This document shows, piece after piece, positions 28,150-36,953 of a stretch of DNA of 64,000 nt; within the stretch, counting starts at the first letter, position 1; every line of letters starts with the position of its first letter. The position numbers and the translations under genes were made by a program. Location of the stretch: NCBI GenBank assembly GCA_026985075.1, contig JALSQX010000004.1, positions 32,386 through 96,385 on the forward strand. Direction: 5' to 3'. This DNA comes from Blastocatellia bacterium. Lineage in GTDB: Bacteria; Acidobacteriota; Blastocatellia; HR10; J050. A model generated the notes under the pieces. The model saw nothing but the letters and a program-made list of their open reading frames with translations. It searched no databases and was not told where the DNA came from.

Positions 28150-30084
28150 ATGATTGCGACGCTCATTCAAGTTGCCAAGGAGATGGCCCGTTATGAAGGG
28201 AAAAAGCGCAGTTGGGACCAGGAACGAGTTATCTTGCACCGCCTTTGCGAGAGCGCCATCAAGGGGAAAAACGTCCCAAAAGTGGCAGTGCTTGATGTGA
28301 CGAATCGGAAGGTTCATCTTGAAGATTACAAGGATGATGAGAGATACAAGTATCTCTATGCCTTGTCCACCGGGAAGCATGCCATAGGTCCCTCGTGGTT
28401 CCTGGATTTTCGTAAAGCCGAAGATGGGAAACGGCACACGGGCGGTGCTAGGAGGCCGAAAAAAAGTCGCAAGGAGCTTATCCAAACGGGAATCAGAGAA
28501 ATACGCGCTTCCGTGACAATCCAGGAAGAACGAGTGTGGGAGGACCTCGCCCTGCAATTGACTGAATTAACGAAAAATGAACTTTTTGTCCTCATGACCA
28601 TTATGCAGGATGGGAAGATGCCAGGTGAGCGGGACAACTTCCGTGAAAGATTCATTCGCAAAAAGATCCTGGGTGAACGAAGAGCAGCATCAAAAGGCAA
28701 TGGCCGCTGTGCAGCTTGCAGCAAGGAGACGAGCGTTAGCTCCATCATTCCTTTTCGCTTCTTCACTGTGGAAAAACTCGGCTTTAGTCCAATGGGGCAT
28801 GAGGAACAGGTTTGGAAGTATGCTCCTCTTTGCGAAGAGTGTGCCAAATGGCTCTATGTAGCTGAGAGCTATCTTCAGGAAAATCTCAGCACCCGAGTCG
28901 CTGGCAAACCCACCTATCTTGTGCCTGATTTGGAACCAGAGGCAGCCAAGATCGAGGGGTCCTTCGTTCACTTCCTGTGGGAATGGCGCGAGCGCACAAA
29001 AGGTAAGACCGCGCCGGAGGGAGGATTTCCTAATGTCGAAGGCGAGCAACCTGATGCTTTGACCAATCTCTTTAAGGGACTCGTTGAAGAGTCAGAAGGG
29101 CAATTCAAGGCTCCATTTCGCTCGGCTTCGCTCATCTTCTACCAGCCGGGCCAGAAGTTCATGCTCCTGTACGCGATCTCTGAGATACTTCCCATCAACC
29201 TGAGAAAGGCAAAACAACGGTTAGCAGGATTGCGCAAGCTCTTGCGAGAAAACGTCCTCGGCGAGGGCGGGGCTATGCTCGCGCCGCGATTGCAAGCGGA
29301 TTTCGAGTTTGTAGGACGGGCATGGAAGTGGCCGCGCCGGGGACAGAGCGACTCACAGGGCACATTGAAATTCACCCCAATGCATCTTGTCGAAACCATC
29401 TTGACAGATCAACGCCTGCCGCAGCGAGAGTTCTGGCAGGATACTGATAGCCTCTTGCGAGCTACATATCAGGAAACTATTGGCAGCAAAGATCAAAAGC
29501 AGTCCGTGCAAAGCGCCCTCGCCGACCGTGCGAGACTCATTTGGGCAATATGGGCGCTGGCTTATCGTTCTAAAGAAATTGAAGGAGGTGCGAATATGAC
29601 GACACAAACAATGGCGCAAGCCACCAGTCCTGGCGTGGACGAGGAATTCTGGGAGAGCTTCTTCCAGCCGAGGATGCTGCTCGATTCGGCCTCGAAACGC
29701 GCGGTATTTCTCGTCGGCGTCCTCTTCGGCAGGGTGGAAAGCAGGCAGCGAAGCGAGCGACAAAGCAAAGCGGGCGAGATGCCGATCATCAGCCGCTTGC
29801 GAGGACTCGCGTTGTCGCAGACTGAGATGATGATGAAACTCCTGCCGGAATTGATGCTGAAACTTCGTCAGTTGGACAGCAATACGCGAGTGATCCAGGC
29901 GATTCAACAGGCCGCAGCCCATTATGCTTCTCAAAATGGGAAGCTTTCAGACGAAGAGGCGCGATTCTGTTTTTGTCTGGGTTGGGCGCTTTCGTGGACG
30001 ACGGTAGAAGCGGTCCGTGAGGCATTAGGAGTACCGCCGAGCGAGGAGGAAGTTCAAGGAGGACTCTCCGGGGAAGAGAGGTGA
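28150..30084 (+). CDS. cas8b: Cas8b large subunit (TM1802/Csh1 family)
   Basis: Large subunit of the type I-B Cascade complex, which recognises the PAM and holds the target. The 644-residue protein opens MIATLIQVAKEMARYEGKK, carries a zinc-finger-like CAACSK near residue 186 with CEEC near 228, and has the TM1802-type C-terminal helical region KRAVFLVGVLFGRVES near 515-530. That C-terminal part equals the small subunit, and an in-frame internal start with a strong ribosome site lies before it (29596). GGAGG precedes ATG 28150. cas7 follows directly. Confidence 0.85.
   Translation: MIATLIQVAKEMARYEGKKRSWDQERVILHRLCESAIKGKNVPKVAVLDVTNRKVHLEDYKDDERYKYLYALSTGKHAIGPSWFLDFRKAEDGKRHTGGARRPKKSRKELIQTGIREIRASVTIQEERVWEDLALQLTELTKNELFVLMTIMQDGKMPGERDNFRERFIRKKILGERRAASKGNGRCAACSKETSVSSIIPFRFFTVEKLGFSPMGHEEQVWKYAPLCEECAKWLYVAESYLQENLSTRVAGKPTYLVPDLEPEAAKIEGSFVHFLWEWRERTKGKTAPEGGFPNVEGEQPDALTNLFKGLVEESEGQFKAPFRSASLIFYQPGQKFMLLYAISEILPINLRKAKQRLAGLRKLLRENVLGEGGAMLAPRLQADFEFVGRAWKWPRRGQSDSQGTLKFTPMHLVETILTDQRLPQREFWQDTDSLLRATYQETIGSKDQKQSVQSALADRARLIWAIWALAYRSKEIEGGANMTTQTMAQATSPGVDEEFWESFFQPRMLLDSASKRAVFLVGVLFGRVESRQRSERQSKAGEMPIISRLRGLALSQTEMMMKLLPELMLKLRQLDSNTRVIQAIQQAAAHYASQNGKLSDEEARFCFCLGWALSWTTVEAVREALGVPPSEEEVQGGLSGEER
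29596..30084 (+). CDS. cas11b: Internally translated Cas11b small subunit (within cas8b)
   Basis: Inside cas8b and in its frame, AGGAGGTG (29583-29590) is followed after 5 bases by ATG 29596 (residue 483). Translation from it would give 162 helical residues, MTTQTMAQATSPGVDEEFWE onward. Established knowledge: in several type I systems, including I-B, the small subunit Cas11 is made by internal initiation in the large-subunit gene. The spacing and the match to the GGAGGTGCG ribosome site used by cas7 make this likely. It is an inference from sequence only. Confidence 0.75.
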   Translation: MTTQTMAQATSPGVDEEFWESFFQPRMLLDSASKRAVFLVGVLFGRVESRQRSERQSKAGEMPIISRLRGLALSQTEMMMKLLPELMLKLRQLDSNTRVIQAIQQAAAHYASQNGKLSDEEARFCFCLGWALSWTTVEAVREALGVPPSEEEVQGGLSGEER

Positions 30085-30116
30085 GGAGAAATTCTAAACA
30101 AATTTGGAGGTGCGCT

Positions 30117-31163
30117 ATGGAACAGGCAACAACCCAATCAATGAGCGAGAGAATTTATCCATATCGATCGGAGATCCTTTTCCTTTATGATGTCTTTCGT
30201 TGTAACCCCAACGGCGATCCATTCGAGAACCGCCCAAGACAGGATCCCGAAACGGGGCGAATTGATGTCACGGACGTGCGCCTGAAGCGCACTATCCGTG
30301 ATTACATATCGCGCTACAGACATCGCCATCCGGATGATGGTTTGGAGGTCTTCGTTCGCGTCGCTGACGAGAGGGCCTTGACTGCCGAGCGACGATATGA
30401 GGAGATCTTTGGACAGCTGCCCGAAACGGGAGACGAAATGGAGACGCGTAACCGGCTCATTCAGAGATGTATAGATGTGCGGATGTTCGGTGGACTCGTG
30501 CCCATCACGAAGAAGAAGCTTGCAAGGAGCAAGAAAGAAAAGTCAGAGGCCCAGCCAAAGGGCGATAAGGAGACTGAAGGTGGAGGCGTACAATTGACAG
30601 GAGCAGTACAGTTTAATCCTGGACAAAGTCTACACGCTACCGAAGTGCTCGAAATCGCAGGCACGGGTGGGTTCGCCTCCTCAGAGAGAGCTCGCCAAAA
30701 AACGTTCCGCCGGGAGTTCATCGTTCCTTATGCCCTCATCGGCTTCTACGGCGTGATCAACGAGAACCTGGCGGGAGAGACCGGACTGACTGAAAAGGAT
30801 GTGGAGCTCCTTATGGAGGCACTGTGGCATGGCACGATGGCGCTACATTCTCGCTCTAAGGCGTTTCATCATCCACGGCTACTCTTGCGTTTTGACTTCC
30901 AAAACGAAACTCAGTGTGGTTACTTCTTGGATCGGGTGGAGTTAGATCATAAGGTGGGAGACGAACGTCGCATCCGTTCGCCGAGAGATTATACGGTGAA
31001 ACTGGACGGAGTGCTCCAGGTTGTTGAGCCGCGCAAAGCGGACTTGGCGAGAGTGGAATGCTGGATAGACGCTGGGTTGAACTTGTCGCCGGAAGATCTG
31101 AAGGGGAAATTAGCCGATCTCCTCGGTAGTAAAAGAGAAGCGTTGACCATTAAAGCATTCTGA
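30117..31163 (+). CDS. cas7: Cas7 backbone subunit (Csh2 family, type I-B)
   Basis: Cas7 forms the filament that coats the crRNA spacer. The hallmark NPNGDPFENRPRQDPETGRI near residues 26-45, followed by VTDVRLKRTIRDYISRY, is diagnostic of Csh2-type Cas7. GGAGGTGCGCT precedes ATG 30117, so I reject an upstream frame start at 30081 that would overlap cas8b. 348 residues. A charged, Lys-rich loop (KKKLARSKKEKSEAQPKGDK) near 137-157 is longer than usual. cas5 follows after 14 bases. Confidence 0.92.
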   Translation: MEQATTQSMSERIYPYRSEILFLYDVFRCNPNGDPFENRPRQDPETGRIDVTDVRLKRTIRDYISRYRHRHPDDGLEVFVRVADERALTAERRYEEIFGQLPETGDEMETRNRLIQRCIDVRMFGGLVPITKKKLARSKKEKSEAQPKGDKETEGGGVQLTGAVQFNPGQSLHATEVLEIAGTGGFASSERARQKTFRREFIVPYALIGFYGVINENLAGETGLTEKDVELLMEALWHGTMALHSRSKAFHHPRLLLRFDFQNETQCGYFLDRVELDHKVGDERRIRSPRDYTVKLDGVLQVVEPRKADLARVECWIDAGLNLSPEDLKGKLADLLGSKREALTIKAF

Positions 31164-31177
31164 CAAGGAGGGACATC

Positions 31178-31942
31178 TTGGCTAACGAGATACCGGTGTG
31201 CCTCTTCGAGATTCGGGGTCAATTCGCTCACTGGCGTAAGTGGTTCACGACCACCTCAGCCCTCACCTATAGCTTCCCTCCGCGGACGGCGGTTATTGGG
31301 ATGATCGGTGCTATTCTAGGCATTCCGCGAGGAGATGTGGCTGAGGCTTTCAAAATAAGTACCACACGCATTGCTGTGTGTCCACTGAATCCGATTGTGA
31401 AAGATCGCTTGCCTGAGAAGTGGCGTCAGAGTCCTCCACGGATCGCCAGAGGGAAATTCGACGCGGCCAAGATGGGCGAATCTTTCCAGGAGAACCTGGA
31501 GGTCATTCGCCGACCTCGATATCGAATCGTCTTCTGGCACAGCAATCAAAAGTTGATGAGGAAGTTGGCAGAGCGGTTGAAGGAAAAGCGCTGGGTCTAT
31601 CCGCCGTGTATGGGGATCATGGGTTTTCTGGCTGATGTGAAATGGGAAGGCGAGGGTCTCGTGGAGGAAGTTGCAGTCAATCAGGCTGAAATCCACACCG
31701 TTCTCCCGCTCACGGAGGAGATGGCGCAGAAGATCGATCTTTCTGGTTCACGAGCATATCTCCGAGAGGAGCGCATCCCTAACGAAGTCTTCTCTGACCG
31801 GACGTTTCATCATCTGTATCTTGCATATGTGTCGCGTGACACAATCCCTCTTCGGGTGCGAACCACAGAAGGCAGAATCCCAATCTTCATGCTCAGGCGG
31901 GGACAACTACGAGGTATGTTTTTTGAGCGATGCGCGAGATGA
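31178..31942 (+). CDS. cas5: Cas5 subunit (type I-B)
   Basis: Cas5 binds the 5' handle of the crRNA and caps the Cas7 filament. The start LFEIRGQFAHWRKWFTTTSA and SFPPRTAVIGMIGAILGIPR are typical of Cas5h. Later blocks include YPPCMGIMGFLADVKWEGEG near 145 and SDRTFHHLYLAYVS. The start is TTG 31178, with AAGGAGGGA 8 bases upstream. 254 residues. It is the last type I-B interference gene before the type III cassette begins 47 bases downstream. Confidence 0.9.
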   Translation: MANEIPVCLFEIRGQFAHWRKWFTTTSALTYSFPPRTAVIGMIGAILGIPRGDVAEAFKISTTRIAVCPLNPIVKDRLPEKWRQSPPRIARGKFDAAKMGESFQENLEVIRRPRYRIVFWHSNQKLMRKLAERLKEKRWVYPPCMGIMGFLADVKWEGEGLVEEVAVNQAEIHTVLPLTEEMAQKIDLSGSRAYLREERIPNEVFSDRTFHHLYLAYVSRDTIPLRVRTTEGRIPIFMLRRGQLRGMFFERCAR

Positions 31943-31989
31943 CATTCAGAATACGGCTAGCACCTCGATCTCATAGCTGAGGGGATAAA

Positions 31990-33687
31990 GTGAAGACGCT
32001 GGATGGAAACGGGAAAGAAGCGACACTTGTTCGCCTGTTGCTCGGCGACGTGGATGCGATCAAGACGTTCGTATACGAGACGAACGCTTTGCCGGAGATT
32101 CGTGGTGGGAGCGAAATCTTACTGGAATTGGAAGGCGAAGTAAAGCAGCTTATCCAGCAACGGTATGGCGCCAATAACCTGATCTACTGCGGTGGAGGAA
32201 GCTTTCTCGCAATTGTGCCTGATGGCGACGCAGATGCCTTAAAGCGGGAGATTGAACGACTTTACCTTAAGCGCACGAAAACCGCGACTATCACCGTTGT
32301 GACTTCGGAACCAGTTGACCGAGCCAATCTGGAACGGGGCATCTCACCGCATGATGGGCAAACCACCCGTCAGCTGCAAGGACGTGGTGTCGCCCAGGAT
32401 CTGATCTTCAGTCATTTTGAAGCGATTGTGGTCGAGCGGATGAAGCGAAAGAACTTCGGCGAGTTCGTGGCCCGACTTACGGGGAAGCTCCAGGAAGCCA
32501 AGCGGCGAAAAGAGTATACTCCCTTCCATGAGACCCTGTCTATTCATCAGCGATGCCAGTCCTGTGGGAAACGAGCTGCTGAGTCGTGGGATGACGTGCG
32601 AGAAGAATGGCTCTGTGGCGTATGCTTAAAGAAGCGCCGAAAAGGTCGGGAGGAGAAGCGAGATGTTCTGGGGAGATTCCGCATGTGGGCCCAGCAGAAA
32701 AAAGGTGCGGAAATTGTCGGCAAAGCGCCGGGGGATTTGGATACCATGGCAGCCAGAGAAGGAAGAATTGCCCTGCTCTATGCCGATGGGAACAATATGG
32801 GTGATCTCTTGCAGCGAGCGGAATCCCCGGAGTTATACCGCCACATTTCCAAGGCGCTGACTGTTGCGACTGAGGAAGCCCTTTTTGAAGCCATCTGGAG
32901 TACGTTCGGTCAAGAGCGTCTCACCGATGCGGGGACGCCATTGCCATTTGAAATCATCGCCCTTGGCGGAGATGACGTGGTCGTTATTGTCCCAGCGAGT
33001 GCTGGCTGGACGCTAGCAGTGAGTATGTTAAGGAAATTCGAATGTCATCCTAAGATAAAAAGTCTTCTGGGTGAAATCCGCGACGAGGGGCGCGAGATCC
33101 ATTTGAATATGTCTGCCGGACTGGCAATCGCCGACGTGAAGTATCCTATGAGATTTCTCTTCGACTTGACAGAAGGGCTTCTCAAAGAAGCGAAACGGCT
33201 GGCGCGAGAGAAACAAACGGGAACGCTCTGTCATCTGTGGCTACGAGCGCCGACCGTCTCGGAGGACGCCAAAGAGTTATTGGACGACCTATACATGCGT
33301 AATCGGGATCGAACTAAGCGCTGTTTGACAGCTCGCCCTTACATGGTGAACCAAGCCAGAGAACTGTTGCATCTTGCGCGGGATCTCCTGGCAATCCCTG
33401 CCTCTCAACGTCGGGCATTGGCGGAAGCTACTGAGATAGGAGTGCATGTGTCGCTCAACTATGCATTGTATCAGACTACATCTATGGGGAGCGAGGAAAA
33501 GAAGCAAACCTTGCGAGATGCCTTCCGCAAGTTAGGGCTACTTCTAGACGCAGGCTCACTGAACGCCAATGGCTTCTGGTTCTGGCGAAGAAAAAACGGC
33601 ATATGGCAGACGGCGCTTCTAGATGTGTTAGAGCTGATAGAACTGGGAGCGCATAAGTATCCTATTACGGAGGTGGAACATGACTAG
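31990..33687 (+). CDS. cas10: Cas10 large subunit, HD-less, with GGDD cyclase motif
   Basis: Cas10 is the signature of type III systems; its Palm domain makes cyclic oligoadenylates when the complex binds target RNA. Visible are a first palm-like domain (LLLGDVDAIKTFVYETNALP with YCGGGSFLAIVP), a zinc-finger-like CQSCGK/CGVC near residues 187-212, LLYADGNNMGDLLQ near 260 and the active EIIALGGDDVVVIVP near 323-337. There is no N-terminal HD nuclease domain, so DNA cutting by Cas10 itself is unlikely. Start GTG 31990. It overlaps the next RAMP gene by 8 bases. Confidence 0.88.
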   Translation: MKTLDGNGKEATLVRLLLGDVDAIKTFVYETNALPEIRGGSEILLELEGEVKQLIQQRYGANNLIYCGGGSFLAIVPDGDADALKREIERLYLKRTKTATITVVTSEPVDRANLERGISPHDGQTTRQLQGRGVAQDLIFSHFEAIVVERMKRKNFGEFVARLTGKLQEAKRRKEYTPFHETLSIHQRCQSCGKRAAESWDDVREEWLCGVCLKKRRKGREEKRDVLGRFRMWAQQKKGAEIVGKAPGDLDTMAAREGRIALLYADGNNMGDLLQRAESPELYRHISKALTVATEEALFEAIWSTFGQERLTDAGTPLPFEIIALGGDDVVVIVPASAGWTLAVSMLRKFECHPKIKSLLGEIRDEGREIHLNMSAGLAIADVKYPMRFLFDLTEGLLKEAKRLAREKQTGTLCHLWLRAPTVSEDAKELLDDLYMRNRDRTKRCLTARPYMVNQARELLHLARDLLAIPASQRRALAEATEIGVHVSLNYALYQTTSMGSEEKKQTLRDAFRKLGLLLDAGSLNANGFWFWRRKNGIWQTALLDVLELIELGAHKYPITEVEHD

Positions 33688-34330
33688 TCGACTTGCAGTT
33701 GATTTTCGGTTCTGTCTGGTCTCAGGCGTACATGTCACCGGGGAACGGGCAGAGCTTTGGACTGACAAGGCCCTGGTGCTAGATTGGCGCGAGGTCAGGC
33801 ATCCTGTCGTGCCAGCGACCACACTGAAAGGGTGGCTGCGCGACGGGGCTGAACGGGCGCTACGGAGCCTGGGCGTGCAGGTTTGTGATGCATCTAGCGC
33901 TTCTACCATCTGCGGTCGATGCTCGGTATGTGAGGCTTTTGGGCATCCTGGAAGAAAATCACCTTTGCGCTTTCGCGATGCAAGGCTTTCCGATGCTCTC
34001 CGGGATATGAAAATGAGCGCCTCCTTGAGCCGGCATCGCAAAACAGCTTACGAGGAGCGACTCTTTTCCACTGAGGTAGCCTGGGCTCCGGTGCTAGAGG
34101 GCACTATCGATGGTATTTTCTCCTCGCCAGACAAAGCGCTACGAGCGGCAGCTCTCCTTTGGCTTGGAGCAAAAATGGGGTTTGCGATCGGAGCAGCGCG
34201 CTCGCGGGGTCTGGGGTGGCTGGGATTAGAATCCTTCCAGACAAAGGTGGATAATGAGAAGCGGAAAGAAGCCGAACTCGCTCAGCAGATACAAGAAATG
34301 ACTCGGGAAGTCAGAGGGATGAGTATATGA
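33680..34330 (+). CDS. RAMP protein, Csm3/Cas7-like (type III-D cassette)
   Basis: A 216-residue RAMP domain. The VPATTLKGWLRDGAER block near residues 45-60 replaces the usual IPGSSLKG, CGRCSVCEAFG near 75-85 is the recurring zinc-binding loop, and the C-terminal glycine-rich segment is GFAIGAARSRGLGWLGLE. It should sit in the backbone of the type III complex. GGAGGTGGAAC precedes ATG 33680, which overlaps the cas10 stop. It also overlaps csx10 by 4 bases (ATGA). The Asp that would cut target RNA is not certain. Confidence 0.8.
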   Translation: MTSRLAVDFRFCLVSGVHVTGERAELWTDKALVLDWREVRHPVVPATTLKGWLRDGAERALRSLGVQVCDASSASTICGRCSVCEAFGHPGRKSPLRFRDARLSDALRDMKMSASLSRHRKTAYEERLFSTEVAWAPVLEGTIDGIFSSPDKALRAAALLWLGAKMGFAIGAARSRGLGWLGLESFQTKVDNEKRKEAELAQQIQEMTREVRGMSI

Positions 34331-35526
34331 TCGAACATTTTTTGGCTTTGACTCCGGTTGAAGCCATCCAAACCGGCGAGATCAAGCCGAAAGGAGATTA
34401 TTTGGGTACGCGGGGGTACATCCCCGGTAGTGTGCTTCGAGGCGCGCTCGCCGAATGGCTCAAAGCACAGGATAAAGCTAGTCAAATTCTCCCCATAGTG
34501 CAGCAGATCCGATTTGGCAACCTTTTCCCTTCGGTATCCGAGGCCGTTTGGACCCTACCGTTCCCCATGACGGCGATGGAATGCAAGCTCCATAGTGGCT
34601 TCCGAGAAGTTCCCCTCGGAGATGCTAGGAATGCCGGACATGGCATTCGGGATAGCCTTCTTATTGCCCTTGCGTATGCTGAGCTGGAGCGGTCAGGGGC
34701 TCGCTTCCCTGTGCCGAGGCTTCTTCGCTGTACTTTTCGGGACAAGGATGGGAAACCCTGTGGTGGGCGGATGGAGCGTGTGGGTGGATTTTACGCCAAG
34801 CTTCCAGAAGGGTGGAAAAAGGTATCCATCCCTCGAGCTGTACAGACCAAAGTGGCACTCAGCCGCTACCGTCGAGCGAGTCAAGAGCAGATGCTTTATC
34901 GCGTGGTCGCCTTGCGTCCTCAAGGGGTATTCGTGGGACGCGTTTGGACGGATGATCCGGATATTCTAGATGTTCTCCGAGAGGCGGTGCAAAATATGGG
35001 CGTTGGCGCGCTCACCACGCGAGGATTCGGCACAGCCAGCTTGAGAGAGAGCGATGTTCGTTTTCCAACGATTGATAAACGACTCAGAACCTTCAATGAG
35101 AAGCTCCGGGAAGTCTGGCACGATCTGGCTGAATTGACAAAACAGGTAGGAAGTTCCGTTTCAGATGAGCCTGAGAAGACATACTTCAGCGTGGACCTTC
35201 TGTCACCCGCAATTTTCACAGATCCTTCTGGAATCCCTACACTGAAACTGCGATTACAACTCAACGGCACCTGTCTGGAACCCGTCTGGTGGGCAACACA
35301 ACCTGTCTTCGTAGGAGGCTTCTCTACGGCATGGGGAATGCCAAAGCCCACCGCCCTCGGCGCAGCGATGGGTAGCGTGTACGTGTTTCGTATCGAACAA
35401 ACAGAGAATGAGATCATTCCTGCGCTGAAGAACATTGAAACTCAAGGTGTTGGTCGGCGGTCAGACGAGGGGCTTGGTGAAATACTCATCTGTCATCCGT
35501 TCCATGAGGAGGTGATGCTGGTATAA
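34327..35526 (+). CDS. csx10: Csx10, Cas5-like RAMP of type III-D
   Basis: The N-terminal segment EIKPKGDYLGTRGYIPGSVL near residues 18-37 and the later GVGALTTRGFGTASL near 225 are typical of Csx10, the Cas5-like subunit that marks type III-D. A second RAMP-like half runs to the C-terminus (VDLLSPAIFTDPSGIP and GGFSTAWGMPKPTALGAAMG). 399 residues. It probably binds the crRNA 5' tag. ATG 34327 overlaps the previous stop (ATGA) and its own stop overlaps the next ATG (TAATG), indicating translational coupling. Confidence 0.82.
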   Translation: MIEHFLALTPVEAIQTGEIKPKGDYLGTRGYIPGSVLRGALAEWLKAQDKASQILPIVQQIRFGNLFPSVSEAVWTLPFPMTAMECKLHSGFREVPLGDARNAGHGIRDSLLIALAYAELERSGARFPVPRLLRCTFRDKDGKPCGGRMERVGGFYAKLPEGWKKVSIPRAVQTKVALSRYRRASQEQMLYRVVALRPQGVFVGRVWTDDPDILDVLREAVQNMGVGALTTRGFGTASLRESDVRFPTIDKRLRTFNEKLREVWHDLAELTKQVGSSVSDEPEKTYFSVDLLSPAIFTDPSGIPTLKLRLQLNGTCLEPVWWATQPVFVGGFSTAWGMPKPTALGAAMGSVYVFRIEQTENEIIPALKNIETQGVGRRSDEGLGEILICHPFHEEVMLV

Positions 35527-35903
35527 TGCTCGAAACAAAATTGTTCCTTGCAATAGAAAAAGAGCTGGACCAAATCGTCCAACTAGCGGAAAAGTGTATT
35601 ACGGAGACGAATGCGGCGTCCACTAACATGGAGGAGGCCCAGTTCAGGAACTTTCAAAATCTGGCAGCGGCGACGGATTCAGTGCTGGTATTGGAAAACT
35701 TTATTGCCTACCAGATAGGGCGGAAAAAGGTGGATGCCAGTGTCGGACGCCGAATATTACAAGACATGGAGAGCTTGGACCAAAAGGCGCGAGAAATTTG
35801 TCGACAGCAGCCAGAGGAAATCCTCCGGAGATTGAGAATGGAGCTCGTTCGGCTGTATCTGGGCTTTCTCGTACGCAAATTCATAGCAGAGAGGAAAAGT
35901 TGA
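35526..35903 (+). CDS. Small all-helical protein, likely type III small subunit (Cas11-like)
   Basis: The 125 residues are predicted helical throughout, with FRNFQNLAAATDSVLVLENF and IAYQIGRKKVDASVGRRI in the middle. Length, position right after csx10 and helical nature fit Csm2/Cmr5-type small subunits (Cas11) that line the complex, but sequence similarity alone is not enough for me to assign the family. It starts on TAATG overlap with csx10. Confidence 0.55.
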   Translation: MLETKLFLAIEKELDQIVQLAEKCITETNAASTNMEEAQFRNFQNLAAATDSVLVLENFIAYQIGRKKVDASVGRRILQDMESLDQKAREICRQQPEEILRRLRMELVRLYLGFLVRKFIAERKS

Positions 35904-35904
35904 T

Positions 35905-36063
35905 ATGTCCATAATGCGCTCGCGCGTGAGTATGTGGCCATTGACTTCGCCAAAGATCCTGGCCGCGCTCAAGAGGGCACCAGAAGTGCATTGCCTCTTT
36001 CAGGCGGAGGTAAGCGCATGGCTGCAACAGCACAAAGGTCGCAATAGGGAGGCATCACCATGA
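35905..36063 (+). CDS. Small protein (52 residues), unknown
   Basis: ATG 35905 opens a 52-residue frame starting MSIMRSRVSMWPLTSPKILA and ending with a stop that overlaps the next ATG (ATGA at 36060-36063). The preceding stop is 1 base away and GAGGA lies 9 bases upstream. This tight fit in an otherwise gapless operon is the main reason to accept it. No domain is recognised; it could instead be a translated spacer that couples the neighbours. Confidence 0.45.
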   Translation: MSIMRSRVSMWPLTSPKILAALKRAPEVHCLFQAEVSAWLQQHKGRNREASP

Positions 36064-36941
36064 CAAATTTTTTCCGCTTCGAGAACCAAACGATCATCAA
36101 TGCCACGTTGGTGATGCGAACAGCGTTGTCGGTTGGGAGCCGCGCTTCACTCTTGCCAGCAGGCTCCGATCTACCGGTCATGAAGACGCCCGAGGGCATC
36201 CCCTATATCCCTGGTTCTTCGCTCAAGGGAGTAGTGCGCACATATACAGAGCGGCTGCTGCGAACGCTGGATGAACTGGGGAAAAAATATCAAAACCAGC
36301 GCCTCTGGGCATGCGACCCGCTCAGCGAAAGAGAACGTTGCGTGATGGGAACATGCTGTGAACGTTGCGAAGATTGCACGGGAAATTGCTGCCCGGGATG
36401 TGATAGATGCAAATCCTGCATGGTCAAGCGTCATAAGCGCGACAGCGCGCTGGATGATGCAGCATTCGCGATAGAACTGTGGTCACACTCCTGTACGGCG
36501 TGCCGGCTCTTTGGTTCACCTTGGCTGGCGTCGCGCGTGGCGTTCCAGGATGCGATGCTCGAGAACCGGGATGAGCTTCTACGCTTGACCGAGGTGCGTG
36601 ACGGCGTGGGCATTGACCGCGACCTCGGGGCGGCGAAAACCGGCATCAAGTACGACTTTGAAACCGTGCCAGCAGGAGCCTCCTTCGGCATTCGCATCAT
36701 CGTGGAAAATACTGAGGACTGGGAAGTAGGATTACTTCTCTTGGCACTCAGGGCCATTCAAGAAGATACCTTACCGCTTGGTGGTAAAACGACTCGAGGG
36801 TTGGGTTGGGGTGCTCTGAAAAATCTGGCGATCCGCTGTGTGGATAAAGCTAATCTTCTAGGATATCTCGCGGGCACTACACAGCCTCGAACAGTCACCC
36901 CAGAGGAGCTGCTCCGAACCTTGACATCGGCCCTGAAATGA
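36060..36941 (+). CDS. RAMP protein, Csm3/Cas7-like, with Cys-rich insertion
   Basis: A Csm3-like RAMP of 293 residues: SDLPVMKTPEGIPYIPGSSL near 36-55 with KGVVRTYTERLL after it (the Asp in SDLP is in the place of the RNA-cutting Asp), CTACRLFGSPW near 145-155, and the glycine-rich GGKTTRGLGWGAL near 255. Unusually, residues 94-120 hold 10 Cys in 27 positions (C94, C99, C100, C103, C106, C110, C111, C114, C117, C120), which suggests two extra zinc sites or a metal cluster. ATG 36060. Probably an RNA-cutting backbone subunit. Confidence 0.82.
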   Translation: MTNFFRFENQTIINATLVMRTALSVGSRASLLPAGSDLPVMKTPEGIPYIPGSSLKGVVRTYTERLLRTLDELGKKYQNQRLWACDPLSERERCVMGTCCERCEDCTGNCCPGCDRCKSCMVKRHKRDSALDDAAFAIELWSHSCTACRLFGSPWLASRVAFQDAMLENRDELLRLTEVRDGVGIDRDLGAAKTGIKYDFETVPAGASFGIRIIVENTEDWEVGLLLLALRAIQEDTLPLGGKTTRGLGWGALKNLAIRCVDKANLLGYLAGTTQPRTVTPEELLRTLTSALK

Positions 36942-36953
36942 GGAGGAACAGCT

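Noticed and set aside
30081..30116. Upstream start for cas7
   Set aside because: It would extend the N-terminus by 12 unconserved residues; GGAGGTG supports 30117.
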